DNA of 13,286 nucleotides from NCBI GenBank assembly GCA_013054445.1, contig JAAMPI010001537.1, positions 1 to 13,286 on the forward strand, given 5' to 3'. How positions within the stretch are numbered: position 1 is the first letter of the stretch; each line of letters begins with the position of its first letter. The notes beneath the pieces are model-generated. The model worked only from the letters and a program-made list of their open reading frames with translations. It made no database searches and was not told the origin of the DNA. The stretch comes from Cudoniella acicularis (taxonomy: Eukaryota; Ascomycota; Leotiomycetes; Helotiales; Helotiaceae). Shown in pieces: positions 1 through 8,756 of the stretch. The position numbers and the translations under genes are program-made.

Positions 1-606
1 GTCTAGATAGTCAAAGAAGACGTTATTTATATATCTCTAGTATATAGCTAGGCCGTTAGTTAGTCTAAAGGGTAAGACCTTATATTTATAGGCTCTATAT
101 CTTATCTAGAAGGTAGTTAGCTCTTCTAAATTAGGACTTATCTATATCTAGTAGAAAGCTTAATAGATATTAAGCTTTATAAAGATCTTAGCCCTTCTTA
201 TACGAGCGAGAGTCTTATTAATCAAGGGGAGAAGGTATCGATCCTTATAGGTAAGTTAGTTAAGCTTCTAGTAGTCGATATAAAACCGTAGGCCTCTGTT
301 AGGCTTCTTGATAAAGAGGACTAGAGTGATATAGAGAGACTAACTAGGTTTGATAAATCCTTTATATAAGTTATCGACTAGATACTTCTTTATAGCCTCT
401 AGCTCTTCTATTATTATCTTATATAGAGGGCTATATCCTAGGTTATTATCGACTTTAAGGGTAATTTTATAGTTATATAAGTGATATAGAGGTAGGACGT
501 CGGAGATAGCCTTAGAAAACATATTAAGATAGTTTAAATAGGCCTTAGGGACTAAGCTAAGGTCTTCCTAACTATCTAAACCGGGCTTAAGAAGACGTTC
601 TTAGAG
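1..606 (-). pseudogene. Ty3/gypsy reverse transcriptase fragment, RIP-damaged
   Basis: Remnant of the pol gene of a Ty3/gypsy LTR retrotransposon; the enzyme would copy element RNA into cDNA. Read on the minus strand, the longest open stretch (522 to 340) carries the hallmark run-up to the RT domain: LPLYHLYNYKI, then SPLYKI, then ELEAIKKYLVDNLYKGFI, as in gypsy RTs (LPPHR.YDHKI ... PLY.L...EL..L..YL..NL.KGFI.PS). Past a stop the same frame continues with IKKPNRGLRFYIDY, KDRYLLPLINKTLA, AKIFIKLNIY and VLPFRLTNG, matching RT blocks up to the LPFGL.NAP motif near the left edge; the catalytic YxDD block would lie outside the window. Stops sit where W, Q or R is expected and several C or H are Y, which fits RIP. 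The upstream part (about 523-590) also stays in frame with one stop. The fragment ends abruptly at the copia 5' LTR. Non-functional. Family call is firm; subfamily not determined. Confidence 0.88.
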
Positions 607-607
607 A

Positions 608-1051
608 TGTTAGATATATAGTAATAAATACTTATATCTATAATAAGAACTATTAATAATATGTATTACTAATATATATTACTAAGCAGAAGGTTCTAGA
701 AGCTTATAGAAGCTTCTAGTGATGTCTTTTCTTGATTTATAAACAGGTAATAAAAACTAGTTATAGACAGTAGTTAATTTCTAATCAATAGAATCTTCTA
801 GTCTATATTACTAATAGATGATTTCTAATAAATAGAATCTTCTAGTCTCTTTATAAGTAGTATATATAGGTCTCTTCTTATCCTTTAGATAGCTTCTCCC
901 TCTAAGTAAAATAAAATATTCTTTAATATAATATAAGACTCACCGCTTAAGCGATACTTCTACTGTCTACCTTAGCCGCCTACCGACGACTATATAGATA
1001 TATCTTCTATATATACTATATACCGTATACTATAGCTATACCCTTCCTATA
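608..1051 (+). repeat. 5' LTR of the copia element (444 bp)
   Basis: Matches the 3' LTR at 6141-6540 along its whole length apart from one 44-bp length difference. It starts TGTTAGATAT and ends CCTATA where the 3' copy ends CTTACA, so the terminal CA has become TA. A TATA-like stretch (TATATATAGG, 861-870) is a candidate promoter. A/T-rich AATAAAATA near 910 could serve RNA 3'-end formation. About 17 substitutions separate the LTRs, all transitions, and about 15 carry A or T here and G or C in the 3' copy, so this copy took more C-to-T damage. The extra 44 bp lies between direct repeats at 779-804 and 823-848. Confidence 0.94.
779..848 (+). repeat. Imperfect direct repeat inside the 5' LTR
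   Basis: The block TTCTAATCAATAGAATCTTC with the following AGTCT recurs 44 bp later with one change (C to A). The 3' LTR has only one copy, at about 6311-6336. The 444 against 400 bp length difference therefore comes from gain or loss of one repeat plus its 18-bp spacer, by slippage or recombination between the copies. Confidence 0.85.
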
Positions 1052-1063
1052 GGTTATAAGCCC
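1052..1063 (+). other. Primer-binding site, half-tRNA initiator-Met type
   Basis: The 12 bases GGTTATAAGCCC begin directly after the 5' LTR. Read as GGTTATGAGCCC with one G-to-A change they would complement the anticodon loop and 3' anticodon-stem strand of fungal initiator tRNA-Met (GGGCUCAUAACC) rather than the tRNA 3' end. Drosophila copia is known to prime with a 5' half of initiator tRNA-Met cut in the anticodon loop. The match does not extend past the CCC. Position is firm; the tRNA identity rests on the tRNA sequence as I know it. Confidence 0.7.
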
Positions 1064-1788
1064 GGATTACGTAATCGCTATATATTAATCCTTACTTCCG
1101 ATTCTAGATCGTTAAGAGAAGTATATCCTATATACCTGTCGATAACTCACTATATATATAGTAGTAGAACCTAAGGCCTATGTCCCTAAGACTAAGTCTA
1201 AGAGAGAGTATAATCTTAGACCGCTAGAAGCTACTAGGGTTATTACCCCCTATATACTAGGACTATAGTGGTTACGTAGCCAAGATCTTATACTAAGGCG
1301 CCTAGGCTTATAGATACTATAGATAGTATACTATTTATAAATCTAATAAGATATAGCTATTCTATTATATATAGTTTATATTATACTAGTCTAGTACTCG
1401 TATAGCTTATAAGAAGCTATCCTTAAAGAGGGTTAAGCTATAGCCTTTACTACGATTATTATATATAAGAGAAATTATTATTTAGTATTTCTTAAGTTAT
1501 ATATAAATAATATAATCTAGATAAGATATATAAAAGTTATAACTATAAATAAAGAAATATAATAATAAATAGTTAATAATACTATAAATAAAGACCTTAT
1601 ATATATAAGGTATAAGACTTTATAAAAAGGTATAAGACCTTATAAAAAGGTATAAGACCTTATAAAAAGGTATAAGACCTTATAAAAAGGCAAAAAGGGA
1701 TAAAGAATATTATAAGACCTTAAAATAGTATTTAATAAGAAAAGATAATTATATAAAAGGCTAATAACACTATATATAAGTAGTTAAA
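1064..1788 (+). other. Long untranslated leader of the copia element
   Basis: About 725 bases between the primer-binding site and the first gag ATG, with no coding frame I can support. It would carry the RNA packaging and dimerisation signals of the element. Visible structure: a possible 7-bp stem (GTCTAAG 1196-1202 with CTTAGAC 1215-1221) and the tandem repeat at 1611-1690. The rest is AT-rich, TpA-rich sequence. Confidence 0.6.
1611..1690 (+). repeat. Tandem repeat, four 20-bp units
   Basis: Four contiguous copies of TATAAGACCTTATAAAAAGG; the first differs at one base (ACTT for ACCT). A related partial unit precedes it (AAGACCTTATATATATAAGG, 1591-1610). Across unit junctions the sequence AAGG-TATAAGA-CCTT is an imperfect inverted repeat, so RNA from this stretch could form a row of small hairpins. 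It lies about 100 bases upstream of the gag ATG. Confidence 0.95.
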
Positions 1789-4700
1789 ATGACTTCTACC
1801 TATAAAGGCCCTAAACTAGTAGAGAAGTCTAATTATATAGAATAGCTTAATAAAGCTAAGCTATATCTAGAAATAAACGGCTTTATATCTTATATAGATA
1901 ATATTATATTATAACCTAATAAAGTACTATACTATAATAGTACTATACTTAGGTCTAATAAATTAGGCGTTAAATACGAAGAAAGATATAGTGACTAGCT
2001 AAGGAATAATAATAAAGCTTTAGATACTATTAAATCTATTATATCTTTAGATAATATAGAAAGGTTTAAAGATAAAACTAGCGCTAGCCTATTATAAAAG
2101 GCTATTAAGGATACGTATAGCGATAGTAGCTTCGAGCTAATAGGCCGATACCTAAACTAGCTAATAGAAGCTAAATATAGCTCTTTTAATAATATCGATA
2201 AATATATTAGTTCTATTTAATCTACTAGTATATATCTAAAGGAATTAGGCTGTACTATACCTAGTCCTTTTATAGTATAGATTATATTTAAAGGATTACC
2301 TTTTACCTTTAATTTATTAGCCTCTTATAAATACGAAGAAATAAGTAGCGATATAAGCGATATAGATATTAATAAACTAATAAATAAATTAATATTAGAA
2401 GAAAGCCGCTTTAATAGTAATTTAGAAGCTAATAAGGCTTCTAAATATAATAAGGATCAGAATAAGCCTTATTATAAATACTATAATAAAAGGGGGNACT
2501 TAGAAGCTAAGTNTTATATTAAATATCCTAAATTATATAATAATAGTAATTCTAATTCTAAATCTAANAATAAANATAAAAAGAATAAAGATAAAGATAA
2601 TAAGGATAATAANGATAAAGATAAAGGCTCTAATAAGACTCTAATGTCTATATCTAANGATATANGNACTATATATACTACTANTAGTAATAATAATAGT
2701 ATTATCNTAGACTTANGAGTATCTAAGCACTTTACCCCTAATAAGAACTGGTTAATAGACTATAAGTCAGTTAATAATNAGTATATCACTATAGCTGACG
2801 GTAGNAAGCTACCTATACTAGGAATAGGNAATATACCTATATTAACTAGTAATAATAAANAGATATTAGTTANTAAAGTTAACTATATNCNTAATCTAAA
2901 AGCTACTTTNNTNTCTACTAAAACCCTAACTAATAAGNGNTNGAATATTACTTTTAATAGTAATATAGCTAAATTANTAAATAAAGATATNACTATTATA
3001 GNTAAGTNGAATAATAACGCTTATTATCTAGACTTAGAAGTAGATAATACTAAGCTAGAGGGCGTATTATATAAAGTAGATAAAAGTATAAGTAAGCTAA
3101 ATATAGACCTAATATATAAGAGGTTAAATCACTTAAATAAGGATTACCTAATTAGGACTATAAATAATTNTAAAGGCTTTAATCTATCTAAAGATAGTAA
3201 GACTAAATTAGACGACTATAAATCCTATATTATAGGTAAACTAACTAAAANNNTTAGTTATAAACCCTTAAATACTAATAAAGATATCCTTAGTTATTTT
3301 GACCTAGATATAGTAGGNCCTTTTANAATACTAGGATTATTAGNTNAAAAGTATTTTATTANNTTTANNTNTNGATACTACTAGAGCTATATATATATAT
3401 AGNTTAAAATATAAATCNNAAGCTATAGATAAGCTAGTAGAGTTATATAACCTACTTAAAAACTAACTTAATATATCTATTAAGGGCTTATACTCGGATA
3501 ATGCCTTAGAATTNAANAGTAATAAATAGACTAGCTTCTATAAAGCTAAGGGGATATATAACGACTATACTAGCCCTTATAGCCCTGAANAGAACGGTAT
3601 AGNAGAACGATTAAACCGCTATATATTAGAAAGGCTTATTANTATAAGTAATAAAAAGGATATACCCCTATTCNNTTGGCCTTATCTTATTAAGTCTATT
3701 ATATATATTAAAAATAGGACTTATAATAGTNCTATTAAAGATATACCCTATATATCNATCTTTAANACTAAACNAGANATATTATATATAANGATACTAG
3801 GTTCTTTATATTATACTCTTATATCTAAGGAAGTAAGAAGTAGACAAGGACTAGGTAANCTAGCTAATAAAGCTAATAGTAGTATACTAGTAGGNTAGGA
3901 ATCTTCTAATAATTACCTAGTATATATACCTAANTTAAATAAGGTTATAAGTANTAGAGANATAATTATTAAAGAAGACTTAGTATATAACGACGACTAT
4001 ATTATAGATNAGGACTATANTAAGCTATTAGAAGACGATTCTAAAGACTATGACTATATTACTAGAATTANTAGTAATATANNTAGATCAAGATNTATTA
4101 NTATANAAGATAATAATAATAGTAATAATAGAGTNGAATNACCTATTAGAAGCGATATACTAGATTCTAGTAACTCTAATAAAGAGGNAATAGTAGAAGA
4201 CGATAATAATAGTAATAGTAGCGANGATAATAGTATAGACGAGTTAAATAANGACTATTATAAAGAGGAACAAGAACCTTATATAATANCTTCTACTCGA
4301 TCTAAGACTAAAAACGCTAATTATACTATTAATAGTAATAGCTTATATAAACTAGCTTCTANGGCTTACTTAACCTCTAAAANAGAGGGGGATAATAGTA
4401 ATATCGAGAAAGTNATTATAAATAAGACTAAAGACACTATTATTTTAGAGCCTAAATCATATAAAGAAGCTATTAGTAGTAATAATCCTTATAAAGACTA
4501 CTAGATTAGAGCGATGTAAAAGGAAGTCGACTCTTTAAGAAGTAATAACACTTGGGATATTATAACTAATAATACTAATATTACTACTACTTCTACTATT
4601 AAGCCCCTTANNACNAGGTAGGTATATAAGCTTAAAGATAATAATAATATTATCGANTTTAAAGCTAGATTNGTCGCTAAAGGCTTCGAACAAGTATANN

Positions 4701-6025
4701 GCCAGGATTATATAGAATCCTTTNCGGCNGTAATAAAGNAAATAGCGTNGAAAGTCGTATTCGCGCTAGTAATACTAAATAGCTATTATATATATAAAAT
4801 CGATATGATTTCAGCTTTTANATAGGGTAATATAGACACTAAACTATATCTAGAATTACCTGAAGGCCTAGAATATATTAAGCTAGATAATATTATAGAT
4901 AATAAAGAAGCTAAATATTTACTACTTAATAAAGCNCTATACGGCCTAAAGCAATCGGCTAGAATCTGGTATTTTACCCTAGTTAATAAACTAAAAGAAC
5001 TAGGCTTTAAAGCNTTAAATACCGAAAGCTATATATTTATAAATAAAACTACGAATATAATCATATATATATACGTAGATGACTTAGCTATAATAGGACC
5101 TAATAAAGACGATATTAATAGTCTTATTAGTACTATTAAGAAGTCCTTTAAGATNAAAGANCTAGGGATTATAAAAGACTATTTAGGTATAGATATTAAT
5201 ATATCTAATAAGTCTCTAGAACTAAGTNAAGCTAAATATACTACTAAGATACTAGAGAAATATAATATAGCTAATAGTAATCCTATTTATACCCNTTTAG
5301 ATACTAAGCTTAAACTNGTTCCTAATAAGGAACAAGCTAGTAAAGAGGATATAAGACTATATNAAGGCATTATAGGAAGNCTATTATATCTAGTACTAGG
5401 TACTAGAATAGATATAGCCTACGCTACTATTAAACTAGNACGATATNCGTCTAATCCTAGTAAAGAACATATTATAGCTATTAAGANAGTACTACGCTAT
5501 TTAAAGGCTACTAGTAACTACTCTATTACCTATAAGCTAGAAGATTATAATAGTAACTTTATAAGTGGCTANTNTGACGNAGACTANNCAGGAGACNTAT
5601 ATAGCGCTAAATCAACTAGNGGCTATATATTCTACTTAGCTAATAGTCCTATNTCGTGGAANTCTAAATTACAGACTATAGTAGCACAANGTACGACAGA
5701 AGCTNAATATATAGCTATAAATANAGCTACTAAAGAAGCTATATATATAATAAGTCTAATAAAGGAATTAGGCTTTTATAAGCAAAGGAAATTCCCCTTA
5801 TATACAGATAATAACGGCGCTCTANAGCTAGGGTATAACCCTGTTTTTNACGAAAGAACTAAGCATATAGCTGTTAAATACNACTATATAAGGAACCTTA
5901 TATTAGAAGGTGTTATAGACCTTATATATATTCCTACTAAGGAACAGAAAGCAGACGGCTTAACTAAGCCGCTAGATAAGGTTAAATTTAAGGAATTCCT
6001 TAAGNAATTAAACTATATAGACTAA
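1789..6025 (+). pseudogene. Copia gag-pol polyprotein, broken by RIP
   Basis: Encodes in order gag, protease, integrase, reverse transcriptase and RNase H, about 1,410 codons, normal for copia. Start chosen at ATG 1789 (MTSTYKGPKL...). Gag has a C-x2-C-x4-H-x4-C knuckle layout at 2473-2514; both first Cys codons are TAT and the H and last C codons contain N. Protease: D at 2710 followed by L-x-V where D-S-G-A is expected. Pre-integrase zinc site H-x4-H...C-x2-C at 3115-3228 with H and both C changed to Y. Integrase: D at 3307, D at 3497, E at 3605, the last two with exactly 35 residues between. RT: YVDD at 5072-5083. RNase H: TTEA near 5695 and TDNNGA near 5804. At least seven stops in gag and several more in pol, mostly at expected W or Q. 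The frame moves by +1 within an N-rich stretch (3361-3373); otherwise gag and pol share one frame. Stop TAA at 6023. Dead copy. Confidence 0.93.
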
Positions 6026-6131
6026 AATATAGTTATAATATAGTATTAAGTAACCTAAATTGTTTATACTTATACTATAAAATATAAGATAAGGAAATAG
6101 AATAATTACTTATTATATATAAGTAGTTATT

Positions 6132-6138
6132 AAGAGGG
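6132..6138 (+). other. Polypurine tract
   Basis: AAGAGGG lies two bases upstream of the 3' LTR start, the usual place for the RNase H-resistant purine run that primes plus-strand cDNA synthesis. It is short but the only purine run there. Confidence 0.75.
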
Positions 6139-6140
6139 CG

Positions 6141-6540
6141 TGTTAGATATATAGTAATAAATACTTATATCTATAATAAGAACTATTAGTAATATATATT
6201 ACTAATATATATTACTAAGCAGAAGGTTCTAGAAGCTTGTAGAAGCTTCTAGTGATGTCTTTCCTTGATTTATAAGCAGGTGATAAAAACTAGTCATAGA
6301 CAGTAGTTGATTTCTAATCANTAGAATCTTCTAGTCTCTTTATAAGTAGTATATATAGGTCTCNTCTTNTCCTNTAGATAGCTTNTCCCTCTAAGTAAAA
6401 TAAAATATTCTTTAATACGATATAAGACTCACCGCTTAAGCGATACTTCNACTGTCCACCTTAGCCGCCTACCGACGACTATATAGATATATCTTCTATA
6501 TATACTATATACCGCGTACTACGGCTATACCCTTCTTACA
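6141..6540 (+). repeat. 3' LTR of the copia element (400 bp)
   Basis: Starts TGTTAGATAT, ends CCCTTCTTACA, giving the canonical TG...CA ends. It pairs with the 5' LTR at 608-1051 and lacks the 44-bp extra segment. It keeps G or C at most positions where the 5' copy has A or T. Six bases are N where the 5' copy has a defined base. The TATA-like stretch is at about 6350-6358. Confidence 0.94.
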
Positions 6541-6550
6541 ANNAAACNTC

Positions 6551-7652
6551 TATACAACCACGATAAGGCCTACTTTGACAAGGTTGAAAGCTTTGTAATT
6601 GACGAAGTTTACATAGATGGGCTTTCACTTGGGGATGACTAAGAAAAGAAGCCACAGATTCTCAATACTTGTCAAACTGCAATGAAACGAATTATGAAAA
6701 ACGATAACGACCTCGGAGGCTCAAACGCGGAACCTGGATCGCCGTCTGACTCTAACTCTGACTCTTTTTTTCTCACATATCAAGAATAAATCTATTATCG
6801 AAGATGAGGATGACTCAATCCCACTAGACAGCGAAGGCTATGTGTTGAGATACTTAACGTTTTCAACCCCCGAATTCACGGAGACTTTCGGAACAACGGA
6901 GTACTTTTCGCAGCTTGTTAAAGCCCATCAATCGAAAGCAACAGCAACAATCAAGCCAGATAAATCTCCTGAATTGGTGGAACTGCGGCAAAAACTAGTC
7001 TTTATAGTACGGATGTTGGTGGACTACATATCTTGGGAGCTCAAGACCGAATGTGAAGATATTGAGAGGAAGGGAACCACAAGCAAGGAGTAGTCGTACC
7101 GAATTCGCGGCCTGATTTTGAAATATCGTAAGAAACATGAGGACCTTATAAATAACTATTTAACCATTTCCAGGAGAGCTCTTTGGCCAAAGTTCCAGGA
7201 AGTTCATAGATAGAATCCTCGAATCACCAGGATGGGCTGGTCGGAGAATAAGGTGGAATGAACGAAGCTCAAGTTATTCCAGCCGCTTCAGCTCCAGCTC
7301 TGAAGTCTCCGAAGGTCCTGACCTGTCAGTTCTCATTCCTAACGATGTCATAAGTAGAAAAGTGAGTGTAGACGTGCGAGTGGGAACAAATAGTCCAGCC
7401 CCAGTGCCTAGTGAGAAGAAGACAACAAAAGCGCAAGGCACTGCTAGACACTTCCTGGACCTTGTGAGGATGCTGGCAATCTACGGATTGCACATGGCTT
7501 GGCCAATTTTGATAGTACCATTATTGATGTTGGCAGATACGTTTTTACTTTTGGGAGAACGTAGGAAACTTACGCGCAACTTTTATTTCTGGAATATGTC
7601 ACCCCGGGGACGCATTTCTTTCGTAAGATTCTTTCGAAAATTGTCTAAATAA
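6551..7652 (+). pseudogene. Unrecognised fungal gene relic, 5' end lost to the copia insertion
   Basis: I do not recognise the family. A frame open from the LTR edge reads AYFDKVESFVIDEVYIDG, meets TAA at 6640, and continues through MKRIMKND (6684 on) and a Ser/Asp-rich run (GSPSDSNSDSFF). At a T7 run (6765-6771) the sense shifts by one base into a frame with an acidic stretch (IIEDEDDSIPLDSEGY) followed by 6842-7090; TAG at 7091 interrupts it. The frame then reaches a good intron, 7128-7173 (46 nt, GTAAGA...TTTAAC...CCAG), whose removal joins in frame (codon CGA) to a 479-nt last exon. That exon has a basic stretch, a Ser-rich run, and near the C-terminus a hydrophobic segment (LHMAWPILIVPLLMLADTFL) followed by basic residues, ending at TAA 7650. 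So the product was probably membrane-anchored by its C-terminus. Base composition is ordinary, unlike the RIP-damaged transposon. The joined intron is the strongest sign of a real former gene. Confidence 0.65.
7128..7173 (+). other. Spliceosomal intron in the gene relic
   Basis: GTAAGA donor, ATTTAAC branch-like sequence 8 bases before the end region, TTCCAG acceptor, 46 nt. Both flanking exons stay in the same frame when joined (TAT C|GA GAG), whereas the unspliced frame soon stops. Confidence 0.7.
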
Positions 7653-8691
7653 TTAATTTACGAGCGATAATATTCTATAATTTTACCATTCTGCATAATA
7701 TTATTCACTCATGATTTAATGCTAATAATTTAATAGTTGAACTTTTGAAAAGAAATATATTAAATTTTCATCAGTTTTAAATATTTCACGCTAAGATCTT
7801 CCCTACTGTAGAAACTTCAGTAAAATCAAGATATATATTAGCTCCGATAACCTAACTATTATCATCTTCTAGATATCTTTTCTACTTGAGCTTTAGATAA
7901 AGAGCTTCCTACGCCTCATTTATTTCAATACAAGACCTTAATCATTTATAGTTCGCTTAACTTTTCAATAGTTATCTCCTAGGATAGTAGAGGATTACTA
8001 GGTTTTAGAACAACTAATCTTATATTAGAATCTTAACATAAGGTTTTTCTATTTCTGTCTTCAGACTTGAGTAGTGGCGGTCCTAACTTGAGCTGAGCCC
8101 TGATTCTTGAGCATTCGACATTCAAGCGTGGACGAAGTTATACCAGAAATGGATGATATAGTTGCACTGTATAGTTGGGAAATTTATGTGAAATTTATGT
8201 GGAGTAGCTAGAGATATTCGAAATATGGCAGGGCAGAATTCATACTGTACATTTGAACGCTTGTACGGCTTGATCATCAACTGCTGTGTTATCAAGGCTG
8301 CATCTGTGGCTTCGCGAAGATGCAGGAAGTGCTTTAAGGTGTTGTGCGTGCTGACAAACTCGGTCTAATAAGCTGCAGAACCGAACGCGGAGCACTAGAG
8401 GCACGATCGAGTATGCTTTGGGAGAGGCCAACAACAATTATTTCAAGGTTATTTAATATAAAAAATTGGCATATCGGATAGCCTCTACCCAGCCTAGATT
8501 TAACAATAGCTCACCCAATCGCCCTCCAATGCCTGTCGGGCCAGTCTCCATCGAAGTGTCGATCCTTGCCGAAGCGAGCTTACTCGGGGTAAAGTCGAAA
8601 GTTGCTTGCTATTCCTCGTTCTTGTGTAACTCTGTCAGGCTAGGTCATCTGCCCCACTCGTGTCCCACTCGTGCCCCACCCATTCCCTGCT
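7653..8691. other. Non-coding stretch upstream of the P450
   Basis: From 7653 to about 8060 the DNA is AT-rich with many stops in all frames and may include old decayed repeat sequence, but I see no family in it. From about 8060 the composition returns to normal. Short open frames here (8240-8437 minus, 8466-8702 plus) have no recognisable motif and overlap what should be promoter. I see no RNA gene. Confidence 0.5.
8653..8673 (+). promoter_or_regulatory. Direct repeat in the P450 promoter
   Basis: CCCACTCGTG occurs twice, 11 bp apart (8653-8662 and 8664-8673), about one helical turn, followed by a related CCCCACCC. It lies about 85-105 bp upstream of the P450 ATG and could be a tandem activator site. 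No regulator is assigned. Confidence 0.35.
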
Positions 8692-8693
8692 TC

Positions 8694-8703
8694 TTTATAT
8701 AGG
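8694..8703 (+). promoter_or_regulatory. TATA-like element of the P450 gene
   Basis: TTTATATAGG about 55 bp before the ATG, followed by a pyrimidine-rich stretch (CCTCTTTTCCTTT, then TTTCCCTCTTTTGCC) up to the start codon. A TATA box followed by a CT-rich leader is common at fungal promoters. Confidence 0.5.
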
Positions 8704-8756
8704 TAATCATCCTCTTTTCCTTTGAGCATCTCTGCAAATTTCCCTCTTTTGCCAAG

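Larger units (their letters stand above)
608..6540 (+). mobile_element. Ty1/copia LTR retrotransposon, complete but inactive
   Basis: A 5.9-kb element with all structural parts in copia order: two LTRs beginning TGTTAG and ending in CTTACA (3') or CCTATA (5'), a primer-binding site directly after the 5' LTR, one gag-pol frame ordered gag, protease, integrase, reverse transcriptase, RNase H (integrase before RT defines Ty1/copia), and a polypurine tract directly before the 3' LTR. Gag-pol holds many stops and one frameshift, so it cannot move on its own. The base composition is extremely AT- and TpA-rich, and LTR differences are all transitions, as expected of RIP. No convincing target-site duplication: AGAGA on the left against ANNAA on the right. 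The flanks differ, gypsy relic on the left and an unrelated gene relic on the right. A further copy of the LTR family begins at 13256 in inverse orientation. Confidence 0.95.

Noticed and set aside
340..522. Open frame on the minus strand as a small gene
   Set aside because: It is the N-terminal part of the gypsy RT; the same frame continues through stops on both sides with RT motifs.
1611..1690. CRISPR-like array
   Set aside because: Units are contiguous with no spacers and the host is a fungus; it is a plain tandem repeat.
2644..3384. Stand-alone 246-residue protein
   Set aside because: It is the protease to integrase part of copia gag-pol; the ATG is internal and the frame is shared with gag upstream.
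603..6545. AGAGA / ANNAA as target-site duplication
   Set aside because: Two of five bases are unknown and one of the others mismatches; the wider flanks are unrelated.
6594..6645. Intron removing the TAA at 6640
   Set aside because: The donor GTAATT is weak and the only nearby acceptor would be AAG, not a proper YAG.
8240..8702. Short open frames on both strands before the P450
   Set aside because: No motif, no splice context, and they overlap the probable promoter.
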